Of a stretch of DNA of 64,000 nucleotides, positions 43,666 through 52,254 are shown one piece after another (the first letter of the stretch is position 1; each line of letters starts with the position of its first letter). The notes beneath the pieces were generated by a model. That model saw nothing but the letters and a program-made list of their open reading frames with translations, did no database searches and was not told the origin of the DNA. This DNA is from Dyella_B sp035503745 (GTDB taxonomy: Bacteria; Pseudomonadota; Gammaproteobacteria; Xanthomonadales; Rhodanobacteraceae), in the NCBI RefSeq assembly GCF_035503745.1, contig NZ_DATJTC010000035.1, positions 1-64,000 of the forward strand, written 5' to 3'. Both the position numbers and the translations under genes were made by a program.

Positions 43666-45039
43666 TCAGCCTGCTTCGGCCGCCGGCAGTTGCAGGGTTA
43701 CTTCCAGGCCGCCATCGTCACCGTTGCGCGCCACGACCGTGCCCTCGTGCACCTGCATCACGCGTTGCACGATCGCCAGCCCCAGTCCGTGCCCGGTCGC
43801 GTGCACGGCGTTGGTGCCGCGATAGAACGGCCGGAATACCAGCTCCAGTTCGTCGTCGGGCACGCCTGGCCCTTGATCGCGCACGCACACGCGCGCCTGG
43901 CCCTGGCGGCATTCGGCCGTGATTTCGACGCAGTGCCGGTCCGGACTGAACTTCACGGCGTTGGCGATGATGTTGTCCAGCGCGCGCTCCAGCAAGATGC
44001 CGCTGCCGCGCACCATCACCGGGCGCGCGCAGCTTAGGTGGAAGGCGATACCGCGCGCCTGCGCCTCGACCTGCGCCGCATCGACTCGTTCGCGCACCAG
44101 TTCGGCCAAGTCCACCGCATCGCGTTCCATGCCGGGCAACCCGCCTTCGAGCCGCGACAGCGCCAGCATTTCGGCGGTCATGCGATCCATGCGCGCGATT
44201 TCCTGTTCGGCGCGGCGGAAATGCGCGGAGGCTTTTTCCTTATCGGCGCTGTGTTGCGCCAGATCCAGAATCAGATGCAGGCGCGCCAGCGGCGAACGCA
44301 GCTCGTGCGACAGATCCTGCAGCACACCGCGCTCGTGCGTCACCAGCAGTTCGATGTGCTCGGCCATGGTGTTGAAATCGCGTGCAAGCTGTCCGAGTTC
44401 GTCGCGCGCATCGCTCCAGCGACTGTCCACGCGCGTGGCAAACTCTCCGGCGGCCATCTTGCGCGTTGCCCCGCGCATCGCCTCGACCGGACGCGACACG
44501 CTGCGCGCCACCCACCAGCCGATGCCGCCGACCAGCAACAACGACAAGCCCAGTTGCACACCCAGCAGAATCTTCTCGCGCATATGGCGCGGGATGCGCT
44601 GGCGCGAACTGCTTATGGCAACCAGCTGGCGCGCTTGGCCATCGGCGCCGGTGACCTGCTGCACAACGATGTAGACCCCCGGGAACGGCCGTATCTGCAC
44701 GTTGCGGCCCGACGCCAGCCAACGCGGCAGCGCATCGCGCAGGCTCGACGGCAGTCGAATGTCGTGCAGCGCCTGGCCGTTCTCGTACAGCGTGGCGTCG
44801 ATGCCCTCGCCACGTTGCTGCGCGATCCACGCATCGAGGCCGTCAGCGCCGTCGTTGTCATAGGCATCTTCGGCGCTCTGCGCAAGGGCGGTCCAATTGA
44901 TGTCCTGTTCAGTGGAAAAGGCGATGAACTGAGTGGTCAGCCAGCTGCTGAGCACCAGCACCAGCAGATTGGCGATGCAGAAAAAAATCAGCAGCCGCCA
45001 GAACAGCGGACTGCGAAACGGGCTTTTGAACGAACTCAT
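43666..45039 (-). CDS. cpxA: CpxA-like sensor histidine kinase
   Basis: 457 aa. TM1 about 12-38, a periplasmic loop about 40-155, TM2 about 163-183, HAMP, HisKA with DLSHELRSPLARL, and HATPase with NIIANAVKFSP, DQGPGVPDDE and GHGLGLAIV. ATG 45039 overlaps the regulator stop (ATGA). The Cpx assignment rests on the neighbours: OmpR-type regulator, divergent CpxP-like gene and an exact CpxR box. Confidence 0.85.
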   Translation of the reverse strand: MSSFKSPFRSPLFWRLLIFFCIANLLVLVLSSWLTTQFIAFSTEQDINWTALAQSAEDAYDNDGADGLDAWIAQQRGEGIDATLYENGQALHDIRLPSSLRDALPRWLASGRNVQIRPFPGVYIVVQQVTGADGQARQLVAISSSRQRIPRHMREKILLGVQLGLSLLLVGGIGWWVARSVSRPVEAMRGATRKMAAGEFATRVDSRWSDARDELGQLARDFNTMAEHIELLVTHERGVLQDLSHELRSPLARLHLILDLAQHSADKEKASAHFRRAEQEIARMDRMTAEMLALSRLEGGLPGMERDAVDLAELVRERVDAAQVEAQARGIAFHLSCARPVMVRGSGILLERALDNIIANAVKFSPDRHCVEITAECRQGQARVCVRDQGPGVPDDELELVFRPFYRGTNAVHATGHGLGLAIVQRVMQVHEGTVVARNGDDGGLEVTLQLPAAEAG

Positions 45040-45731
45040 GCCGGCGCCCCGCCGCCGGTGAGCAGCACATAGCCGGCGCCGCGCACCGAATCGATGCGCG
45101 GCGACTGCGGCGATGCTTCCGCCAGCTTGTGCCGCAGCCGGCTCACGTGCACGTCGATGCTGCGGTCGAAGCGTTCCAGTTCGCGGCCAAGCGCGATGCG
45201 CGTGAGGGAGGTTTTGTCGATCACCTCGCCCGCGCGCTGCACCAGGATCAGCAACAAGGCAAACTCGGCACCGGTGAGATTGAGTTCCTGCTCGCCGGCA
45301 TAAGCGCGCCGTTCGCCCGGCATCAGGCGCAGCACGCCGGCGCTGATCACGCCAACGGCTTCCACCGTGTGGCGCCGCAGCTGTGCGCGCACACGCGCCA
45401 GCAATTCGCGCGGCAGGCAGGGCTTGGACAGGTAATCGTCGGCGCCCAGCTCCAGGCCTACCACGCGGTCCACCGGTTCGCCGCGGCCGGACAACATGAT
45501 CACCGGCAGGCGATGCTGCGCACGCAGTTCGCGCAAGGTATCCAGGCCGCTGCGGCCGGGCATCATCACGTCCAGTATCAACAAGTCCGGGCGCGTGGCG
45601 GCATCGCGCAGCAGCGCCAGTACGGCCTCGCCGTCGTGCGCCACGTCCACTTGCAGGCCTTCGCGGCGCAGGTATTCGGCCAGCAGGGCGCACAGTTCGC
45701 GATCGTCATCGCCAATCAGTATTCGGGACAT
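45036..45731 (-). CDS. cpxR: CpxR-like response regulator
   Basis: 231 aa. Receiver with D9-D10, phospho-Asp D54 in LLILDVMMPG, LSGRG and K in LSKPC; then an OmpR-type DNA-binding domain (about 130-225) with DRSIDVHVSRLRHKL and RGAGYVLL. Overlaps cpxA. Controls envelope-stress genes in other bacteria. The GTAAA box at 45822-45836 supports autoregulation. Confidence 0.88.
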   Translation of the reverse strand: MSRILIGDDDRELCALLAEYLRREGLQVDVAHDGEAVLALLRDAATRPDLLILDVMMPGRSGLDTLRELRAQHRLPVIMLSGRGEPVDRVVGLELGADDYLSKPCLPRELLARVRAQLRRHTVEAVGVISAGVLRLMPGERRAYAGEQELNLTGAEFALLLILVQRAGEVIDKTSLTRIALGRELERFDRSIDVHVSRLRHKLAEASPQSPRIDSVRGAGYVLLTGGGAPA

Positions 45732-45821
45732 GAAATTCGTATCGCATAGCGCGGCAAGACACGGCGCTTACTATCGCATTACGCGCCGCGATTGGCTGCC
45801 GCTGGCTTGCGCGACACTGAC

Positions 45822-45836
45822 TTTACCCTTCTTTAC
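45822..45836 (-). promoter_or_regulatory. CpxR box
   Basis: TTTACCCTTCTTTAC on the plus strand reads GTAAA-GAAGG-GTAAA on the minus strand. This is an exact match to the E. coli CpxR consensus GTAAA-N5-GTAAA. It is 86 bases ahead of cpxR and 76 ahead of the CpxP/Spy gene. Confidence 0.75.
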
Positions 45837-45912
45837 ATGGCCGCAAAGATCTTAAACACGCTCCTGGTTTCCAATAATCACAACACCCCCTCACTCAAGC
45901 AGGAGCTTCACT

Positions 45913-46428
45913 ATGCGCAAGACAATGACCCTGTCGATCATCCTGGCTGCGGCCCTGGGCTGCTCCGCGCTGGCATTGGCCGGCCCCGGCGGACAGGATT
46001 TCGGCCCGGGCCCCGGCGGCTTCCACGGCCACGGCCATCACGGCGGCGCCGGCCTGCTGCTGAAGGGCGTCAACCTCACCGACGCCCAGAAGGCCTCGAT
46101 CAAGCAGATCATGCAGCAGAGCTTCACCCAGCTTAAGCCGCAGTTCCAGGCGGTTCGTACACAGCGCGAGGCATTTGAAGCGCTGTCGCCGAGCTCTTCG
46201 GGCTACCAGGCCGCCGCTGCGAGCCTCGCCCAGGCCGAAGCCAACCTGACCAGCGCCCGCATCGTCGCCCGCGCCGCGGCTACCGCCCAGATCTACACCA
46301 CCGTGCTGACTGCCTCCCAGCAGAGCCAGGTTGCCGCAAACAAGGCCGCCATGCAGGCGCGCAAGGCCGAGTGGCAGCAGTTCAAGGCTTCGCACGCGTC
46401 CTCGACCCCGACCACCTCGGGCCAGTAA
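45913..46428 (+). CDS. CpxP/Spy family periplasmic protein
   Basis: 171 aa with a signal peptide (cleavage near ALA-GPGG), a Gly/His-rich stretch that may bind metal, then helices with LTxxQ motifs: NLTDAQKASI and VLTASQQSQ. These proteins are periplasmic chaperones or feedback inhibitors of CpxA. It is divergent from cpxRA, with a CpxR box between. AGGAG lies nine bases before ATG. Confidence 0.88.
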   Translation: MRKTMTLSIILAAALGCSALALAGPGGQDFGPGPGGFHGHGHHGGAGLLLKGVNLTDAQKASIKQIMQQSFTQLKPQFQAVRTQREAFEALSPSSSGYQAAAASLAQAEANLTSARIVARAAATAQIYTTVLTASQQSQVAANKAAMQARKAEWQQFKASHASSTPTTSGQ

Positions 46429-46496
46429 TTGCACCCACAACAAAAAGTATCCAGGTTAGTAGGATCTTAGCGGACGTTCTGACCCGGAATAACTTG

Positions 46497-46528
46497 GCGA
46501 TCGCCGCTGCATCGGCGATCGCTTTTTT
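46497..46528 (+). terminator. rho-independent terminator
   Basis: GCGATCGCCG-CTGCAT-CGGCGATCGC then TTTTTT. It ends the CpxP/Spy transcript; the convergent AhpD-like gene stops 18 bases further. Confidence 0.92.
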
Positions 46529-46545
46529 ATGTCCGCCTGCAACGA

Positions 46546-47082
46546 TTACGGAGCTTTGGGGAAATCCAGCACGGTGTCGTTCACGCGATTGAGCATGTTG
46601 GTGAACAGGATCGCGCTGATCGCATACAGGGCTTCTACGATCTGGCGGTCGCTGTAGCCTGCCTGCTTGACGTTTTGCAATACTTCGGCCGGAACCGGGC
46701 CGTTGCTCTTGAACACGTCCAGCGCAAATTTCACCAGCGCGTCGAGCTTGGCATCGGCGCTGAAACCGCCATCGCGCAGTTCGTGCAGTTCCTGGACGCC
46801 GAAGCCGGCCATCTTGCCCATCATGCTGTGCGCCGCCAGGCAGTAGTCGCAGCCGGACACTTCGCTGATGGCCAGGTTGATGGCTTCCTGCTCGCGGGCG
46901 CTGAGTTCGCCCTTCTTCAGCACGGCGCCGGTCTGCAGCACCTGGTTCAGTACCGCCGGAGCGTTGCTGCCCAGGGTAAGGTAGGAGTTGGGCACCCGGC
47001 CGATGGCGCGCTTGATGCCGGTGAACAACTGTTCGGTTTCGCCGGTGGCTTGGTCGATCTCAATGGTGTGAAGGCGGTTCAT
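46546..47082 (-). CDS. AhpD/carboxymuconolactone decarboxylase family protein
   Basis: 178 aa, all-helical AhpD fold. The redox CxxC is in SEVSGCDYCLAAHSMMGK, with the following His. Likely a peroxidase-linked or hydroperoxide protein; function beyond fold is not shown. Divergent from an AraC regulator, which probably controls it. AGGAG-like GGAGAACC precedes ATG. Confidence 0.87.
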   Translation of the reverse strand: MNRLHTIEIDQATGETEQLFTGIKRAIGRVPNSYLTLGSNAPAVLNQVLQTGAVLKKGELSAREQEAINLAISEVSGCDYCLAAHSMMGKMAGFGVQELHELRDGGFSADAKLDALVKFALDVFKSNGPVPAEVLQNVKQAGYSDRQIVEALYAISAILFTNMLNRVNDTVLDFPKAP

Positions 47083-47182
47083 ATCGGTTCTCCAGGAAAA
47101 GGGGGGTTGGGCGGTTGCGGCGACAGGCTGTGCCGTTCCCGTGGAGATATGTTAGGTTTGCGCCTTGCCACGATCTGCACAT

Positions 47183-47212
47183 AAACGTCTCTATTTTTTG
47201 CTCAAACGTCTC
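47183..47212. promoter_or_regulatory. AraC-type direct-repeat operator (candidate)
   Basis: AAACGTCTC occurs at 47183-47191 and again at 47204-47212, exactly 21 bases apart (two helical turns), in the gap between the AhpD-like gene and the AraC gene. AraC-family proteins bind such direct repeats. Confidence 0.5.
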
Positions 47213-47223
47213 ACGCTGCCGCC

Positions 47224-48165
47224 ATGGACAATCTGAGCCATCTGATCCGGGCCCTGGCCCCGTCTGGCGCCGTGGACCTGCATTGCCTGCTGGCGGGGAT
47301 CTGGGTGGCGCCGCATCCCCAAGCGCCGCCGGGCCACGTGCCCTATCACGTGATCGTGGACGGCAAGCTGCGACTGCGTACCGCGCGCGGCGCGCAGATT
47401 TTCCAGGCCGGGGACGTGCTGGTGTTCCCGCACGGCACCGACCACCAACTCGAAAGCGTGCAGTTGGACGAAGGCGATGCCACGCCCGATGACGATAGCG
47501 AACGGCAGTTCAATGGCGCCGTCACGCGGATCGTCACGCGCGGCGAAGGCCCCGTGCTGGACATGCTCTGCGGCAAATTCATCATGGGCGAAACCGGCAG
47601 CTCGCTACTGCGCTCGCTGCCGGACGTGCTGCATATCCGCGTCGGCGACCGCACGCCGCTATTTGCGCTGATCCAGATCATGCGCAACGAAAGCGCCGAC
47701 CCCAAACCCGGCAGCGCGGCGCTGATCGATGAACTATCCAGCGCGCTGTTCACGCTGTTGCTGCGCCGGCTGATGGCAGAAGAACAGCTCACCGGCACCG
47801 TGCTGGCGCTGTTGGCCGATCCACGCATGAGCCGCGCGGTGGAAGCGGTGCTGCTCGATCCTGCGCAAGCATGGACGGTGGGCACGCTGGCCGAACGCGC
47901 GCACGTCTCGCGCGCCACGTTCGCACGCCGCTTTGCGCAACGGGGTGGCCTGTCGCCGCTGGAATGGGTGACCAGCGTACGCATGGAACTGGCGGCACGG
48001 CTGCTGGTGCGCGAGGGACTGCCCGCCAACCAGGTCGCCGAACGCTGCGGCTACGCGTCGGAGGCCGCGTTCGGGCGCGTGTTCAAAAAACATTATCAAA
48101 GCGCCCCCGGCAGTTATCGCCGCGACAGATTGAAACGAATGGCCCACAACCTATCCGGCATCTGA
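47224..48165 (+). CDS. AraC family transcriptional regulator with cupin domain
   Basis: 313 aa. An N-terminal AraC-binding cupin (about 20-190, with PYHVIVDGKLRL and GDVLVFPHGTDH) and two C-terminal helix-turn-helices (about 210-305; LAERAHVSRATFARRF and NQVAERCGYASEAAFGRVFKK). The DNA-binding domains are intact. Likely controls the divergent AhpD-like gene. Confidence 0.9.
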   Translation: MDNLSHLIRALAPSGAVDLHCLLAGIWVAPHPQAPPGHVPYHVIVDGKLRLRTARGAQIFQAGDVLVFPHGTDHQLESVQLDEGDATPDDDSERQFNGAVTRIVTRGEGPVLDMLCGKFIMGETGSSLLRSLPDVLHIRVGDRTPLFALIQIMRNESADPKPGSAALIDELSSALFTLLLRRLMAEEQLTGTVLALLADPRMSRAVEAVLLDPAQAWTVGTLAERAHVSRATFARRFAQRGGLSPLEWVTSVRMELAARLLVREGLPANQVAERCGYASEAAFGRVFKKHYQSAPGSYRRDRLKRMAHNLSGI

Positions 48166-48183
48166 CTGTCACTGTTTTGTCTT
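48166..48183. promoter_or_regulatory. Pho box-like sequence (candidate)
   Basis: CTGTCAC-TGTT-TTGTCTT resembles the PhoB site CTGTCAT-N4-CTGTCAT, with 11 of 14 half-site positions matching or close. It begins right after the araC stop and is 47 bases before the phosphate transporter start. Confidence 0.35.
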
Positions 48184-48229
48184 GCCCAGTGCTTAGCTTC
48201 CCGAAGGCCGACCACCAAAGGGGCAAGCC

Positions 48230-49813
48230 ATGCAGACGGAAGCCGCTGTAGCAACTGCCGCGTCGCCGAGTCAGGGTTCGGGGCGCATTTTCGGCATTAT
48301 TTTCGGGTTGATCCTGCTAGTGGGTGCCGGATACGCGGGCCTCCATCTGGTGGACGATCTGTCCATCGTTCGTTCGCACTCCAGCACACCGTTCATCCTG
48401 CTCGGAGTGGCATTGCTGATTGCGCTGGGTTTTGAATTCGTCAACGGATTCCACGACACCGCCAATGCAGTGGCCACGGTGATCTACACGCATTCGCTGC
48501 CGGCCAACCTGGCCGTGATCTGGTCGGGCGCATTCAACTTCCTCGGCGTGCTGACGTCCTCGGGTGCGGTCGCCTTCACCGTCGTTTCGCTGCTGCCGGT
48601 GGAGTTGATTCTGCAGGTGGGCAGCGGCGCGGGCTTCGCAATGGTGTTCTCGCTGTTGCTGGCGGCGATCCTGTGGAATCTGGGCACCTGGTATTTCGGC
48701 CTGCCTAATTCGTCCTCGCACACGCTGATCGGCTCGATCATCGGCGTGGGCCTGGCCAACCAGCTCACCGCGGTAAAGACCGGTACCAGCGGCGTGGACT
48801 GGAACGCGGCCATCGGCGTGTTCAAGGGCCTGGTGTTCTCGCCCATCGCCGGCTTCATTCTCGCGGGTCTGTTGATGCTGATCCTCAAATCGGCGGTGAA
48901 GATTCCAGCGCTTTATCGCGCCCCGGAAGGCAACAAGCCGCCGCCGTGGCCGATCCGCGCACTGCTGGTGCTCACCTGCACGGGCGTGAGCTTCAGCCAT
49001 GGCTCCAACGACGGCCAGAAGGGCATGGGCCTGATCATGCTGATCCTGATCGGCACCGTCCCCACCGCCTATGCCTTGAATGGCGCGGTGTCCGGCGGCC
49101 AGGTGCAAACCTTCCACCAGGTGTCGGTGCAAGTGCAGCAGGTGATCAACACCTTCGATCACGGCACGCCCTTTACCGGCGATCCGCGCGAAGCCGTCAC
49201 CCGGTCCATACAGCAGCACGCGATGCAACCGGATACCGCGCCGGCGCTGTCGCAGTTGATCGGCAAGATCGATCAACAAGTGGGGAGCCGTTCCTCCCTG
49301 CGCGCCGTGCCGCAGGAACAGATGGGCAACGTGCGCAATGACATCTACCTCGCCAACGCGGCGATTCCGCTGGTGCTGGCGCAGCCCGGCCTGACCCCGG
49401 ACCAGACCAAGATGCTGACCACCTGGCGCGGCCTGGGCCTTAAGGCCACGCAGTTCATTCCGCCGTGGGTGAAAGTTGCCGTGGCGCTGGCGTTGGGGTT
49501 AGGCACCATGGTCGGCTGGAAGCGCATCGTGGTGACGGTCGGCGAAAAAATCGGCAAGGAGCACCTCACCTATGCGCAGGGCGCATCGGCCGAATTGATC
49601 GCGATGGGCTTGATCCAGGCCGCCGACATGTATCACCTGCCGGTCAGCACCACGCATGTGCTCACCTCCGGCGTCGCCGGCACCATGGCTGCGAACGGCT
49701 CGGGCTTGCAGTGGTCGACAGTGCGTAATCTGTTGATGGCCTGGGTACTCACCCTGCCCGCATCGATCCTGCTGGCGGGCGGACTGTTCGTGATCCTCAA
49801 GCACATGTTCTGA
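48230..49813 (+). CDS. pitA: PiT family inorganic phosphate transporter
   Basis: 527 aa with about 10 membrane segments. Both PiT signature motifs are seen: GFEFVNGFHDTANAVAT near residue 65 and GVSFSHGSNDGQKGMGL near residue 260. A long hydrophilic loop (about 290-400) splits the transporter. Moves metal phosphate with protons at the inner membrane. GGGGCAAGCC precedes ATG. A Pho box-like site is upstream. Confidence 0.92.
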   Translation: MQTEAAVATAASPSQGSGRIFGIIFGLILLVGAGYAGLHLVDDLSIVRSHSSTPFILLGVALLIALGFEFVNGFHDTANAVATVIYTHSLPANLAVIWSGAFNFLGVLTSSGAVAFTVVSLLPVELILQVGSGAGFAMVFSLLLAAILWNLGTWYFGLPNSSSHTLIGSIIGVGLANQLTAVKTGTSGVDWNAAIGVFKGLVFSPIAGFILAGLLMLILKSAVKIPALYRAPEGNKPPPWPIRALLVLTCTGVSFSHGSNDGQKGMGLIMLILIGTVPTAYALNGAVSGGQVQTFHQVSVQVQQVINTFDHGTPFTGDPREAVTRSIQQHAMQPDTAPALSQLIGKIDQQVGSRSSLRAVPQEQMGNVRNDIYLANAAIPLVLAQPGLTPDQTKMLTTWRGLGLKATQFIPPWVKVAVALALGLGTMVGWKRIVVTVGEKIGKEHLTYAQGASAELIAMGLIQAADMYHLPVSTTHVLTSGVAGTMAANGSGLQWSTVRNLLMAWVLTLPASILLAGGLFVILKHMF

Positions 49814-50265
49814 CTGCACCGGAATCGCGCAGGCGCGGCGCAAGGCCGTGCCTGCCGGATCGGCGGATTTTCGCAGTGAGCGCGGTTGCGTGGGCAGTGG
49901 CGCGCCGTAAAGCGGTCATCCTTGACCATGAAACTTCCTGAGATGATCGTTAGCGGCGTCTAGCGCGCATGCCGCCTGGCCGGGCACGCCCAGTCAAACA
50001 GACCATGGTGTCACGCTGATGACGTTGCTTGATGCGCGCGAGGTACGCGCCATGTAAACGATCACATGTCCCTGCACGCAACGAATGCGCAACAACGCGT
50101 TCGCAAGCCCGTTACGTCGCTGAACGAACGACATGGCGCACGCCATTTTGCAACATCGTTTTTACGTACGGCTTGGTGCCATGTGCGCGTGCATCCTCGG
50201 CGATGCGCCTGCTGCGTGAGGTTTTGCATGTTTGCGCGCAGCTTCACAAGTCCAAGGAGATTGCC
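49814..50265. other. 452-base gap between pitA and the BON gene
   Basis: A GCAGGCGCGGC-GCAAG-GCCGTGCCTGC hairpin (49829-49855) follows pitA by 15 bases and is likely its end signal, without a T-run. No gene is seen in the rest; the last 100 bases probably hold the BON gene promoter. Confidence 0.5.
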
Positions 50266-50700
50266 ATGCGTACGTTGACCCTTCTGCGCAAATCCATTGC
50301 CGCCGCCGGCGCGGCGACGGTGTTTGCGGCCCTTCCACTATCCCCGGCGATGGCACAGCAAGGTACGCCGCAGTCGCCGGCAGCCACGCAACAGCAAGCA
50401 CCTCCCAGCATGTCGTCCCAAAGCGCTTCGTCGAGCAACGAAACCGTACCGGGCAAGGCAAACGACACCTGGATCACGACCAAGGTGAAGTCGAAATTCG
50501 CGGCCGCCAAAGGTATCAAGGCCGCGGATATTTCGGTCAGCACGACCGATGGCGCGGTGACGCTCACCGGTACGGCAACCTCCACCAAGGAGAAGAATCA
50601 CGCGATTCATCTTGCCAAGCAGGTCAAGGGCGTGAAAAGCGTGGATGCGACGGGCCTGAACGTCACCAGCTCGCCGTCGCCGGGCGCGCCCCAGCCATAA
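50266..50700 (+). CDS. periplasmic BON domain protein
   Basis: 144 aa. Signal peptide cleaved near AMAQQ, a Ser/Gln-rich linker (about 32-60), then one BON domain (about 63-130; DTWITTKVKSKFAAAKG, TDGAVTLTGTA, VKGVKSVDA). BON proteins bind phospholipid at the outer membrane and respond to osmotic stress. AAGGAG lies seven bases before ATG. Other starts up to 50029 are not supported. Confidence 0.88.
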   Translation: MRTLTLLRKSIAAAGAATVFAALPLSPAMAQQGTPQSPAATQQQAPPSMSSQSASSSNETVPGKANDTWITTKVKSKFAAAKGIKAADISVSTTDGAVTLTGTATSTKEKNHAIHLAKQVKGVKSVDATGLNVTSSPSPGAPQP

Positions 50701-50721
50701 CACATGACCTTCCGGGGCGAG

Positions 50722-50757
50722 GCTGGGCCGGATGCGTTAGCGGGTATCCGGCCCAGC
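50722..50757. terminator. hairpin between convergent BON and trpS genes
   Basis: GCTGGGCCGGAT and ATCCGGCCCAGC form a perfect 12-bp stem across 12 bases. There is no T-run. It probably marks the transcript ends of both convergent genes. Confidence 0.55.
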
Positions 50758-50770
50758 GAGGTGCGAGGGC

Positions 50771-52141
50771 TTATTCGCCTTGCTGCGCCGCGAGCAAGTC
50801 CAGCGCCTGGCGTAGATACGCAAGTGCTTCGTCGCGGGCAGGGGCATCGACGTAATCGGGCGTATTGGCCACCGGTTCGCCGTCCAGTTCCAGCACCAGC
50901 GAGAGCGGCAGGCTGTGCAAGGTCACGGCGCTGCCGCCGATCGTCTTCAACTGCTTTTGCACCGCGCCGGCCGCCTTGGGGTCCTTGAACGACTTGGACA
51001 ACAGCAGCTCCTCGCCCTCCGAGGAGAACAGGCGGAAACGGAAACTGCCGTCGGTATCGCGAAAGCTGGCGAAACGCGGCGACTTGACCGACTTCGAAGC
51101 CAGCCTGCCGTTACCCGCATGCATCGTCACCGACGACATGGCGCGCAAGCCGATCGCATCGCGCAACTGGGCGATCTTGGGGCCGGCGATCGCACGCGCC
51201 TTGCGGGCGCCTTCGCGCAGGATTTCCTCGATCGCCGCGGGCCGCGCGATCAGATTCTCGTAACGCTCGCGCATCGGCGCGACATCCGCTTCGATACGTT
51301 CGAACAGCACCTGCTTGGCCTCGCCCCAGCCAATGCCCTCTTCTAGCGCACGGCCGAACGCGGCGCTTTCGGCCTCGCTCGCAAACGCGCGGAAAATGGT
51401 GAACAGCGAGGAGCTTTCCGGATCCTTCGGCTCGCCCGGCATGCGCGAGTCGGTGACGATGCGCATGATGGTTTCGCGCAACTGCTTGGCACCGCCGGCG
51501 AACAACGGGATGGTGTTGTCGTAGCTCTTGGACATCTTGCGGCCATCCAGGCCAGGCAGCGTCGCCACCTGTTCTTCGATCAGCGCTTCGGGCAGCACGA
51601 AGAATTCCTGGCGATACAGATGATTGAAACGCTGCGCGATGTCGCGCGCCATTTCAATGTGCTGGATCTGGTCGCGCCCCACCGGTACCTGCTGCGCGTT
51701 GAACGCGAGAATGTCGGCCGCCATCAGCACCGGATACATGTACAGGCCGGCGGTAATGCCCGCATCCGCGTCCTCGCCTGTCTCGGCGTTCTTATCCACC
51801 GCCGCCTTGTACGCATGCGCGCGGTTGAGCAAACCCTTGGCGGTGACGCAGGTGAGAAACCAGGTCAGTTCCGGAATCTCCGGAATATCCGACTGCCGAT
51901 AGAACGTGACCTTGTTCGGATCGAGCCCCGCCGCCAGCCAGGTGGCGGCAATTTCCAGGCGCGAACGTTCGATGCGCGCCGCATCGTCGCTCTTGATCAG
52001 CGCGTGGTAGTCGGCCATGAAGAAAAACGCATCCACCTCCGGGCGCCGGCTCGCGGCAATGGCCGGACGGATGGCGCCGACGTAGTTGCCAAGATGCGGC
52101 GTGCCGGTGGTGGTGATGCCTGTAAGAACGCGAGTGTGCAT
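50771..52141 (-). CDS. trpS: tryptophan--tRNA ligase with extra C-terminal domain
   Basis: 456 aa. Class I synthetase core with TGTPHLGNYVGA (HIGH equivalent) near residue 12 and GLDGRKMSKS (KMSKS) near residue 200. The core ends near residue 330. The remaining 125 residues (RFASFRDTDGSFRFRLFSSEG and after) resemble the YegP/DUF1508 fold and are absent from E. coli TrpS. Xanthomonads have a similar long form. The tail may bind tRNA or regulate; role unknown. Confidence 0.93.
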   Translation of the reverse strand: MHTRVLTGITTTGTPHLGNYVGAIRPAIAASRRPEVDAFFFMADYHALIKSDDAARIERSRLEIAATWLAAGLDPNKVTFYRQSDIPEIPELTWFLTCVTAKGLLNRAHAYKAAVDKNAETGEDADAGITAGLYMYPVLMAADILAFNAQQVPVGRDQIQHIEMARDIAQRFNHLYRQEFFVLPEALIEEQVATLPGLDGRKMSKSYDNTIPLFAGGAKQLRETIMRIVTDSRMPGEPKDPESSSLFTIFRAFASEAESAAFGRALEEGIGWGEAKQVLFERIEADVAPMRERYENLIARPAAIEEILREGARKARAIAGPKIAQLRDAIGLRAMSSVTMHAGNGRLASKSVKSPRFASFRDTDGSFRFRLFSSEGEELLLSKSFKDPKAAGAVQKQLKTIGGSAVTLHSLPLSLVLELDGEPVANTPDYVDAPARDEALAYLRQALDLLAAQQGE

Positions 52142-52254
52142 GGGACGTTATCGACTCGTGCGAATGGCGATGCCTCTACCGCGCGCCTTGGCGCGGGGCG
52201 GCCCGGCCCAGTGTACGGGCAAAAGGATCGGCAAGTGGATCGGCCGGTGCGGGC

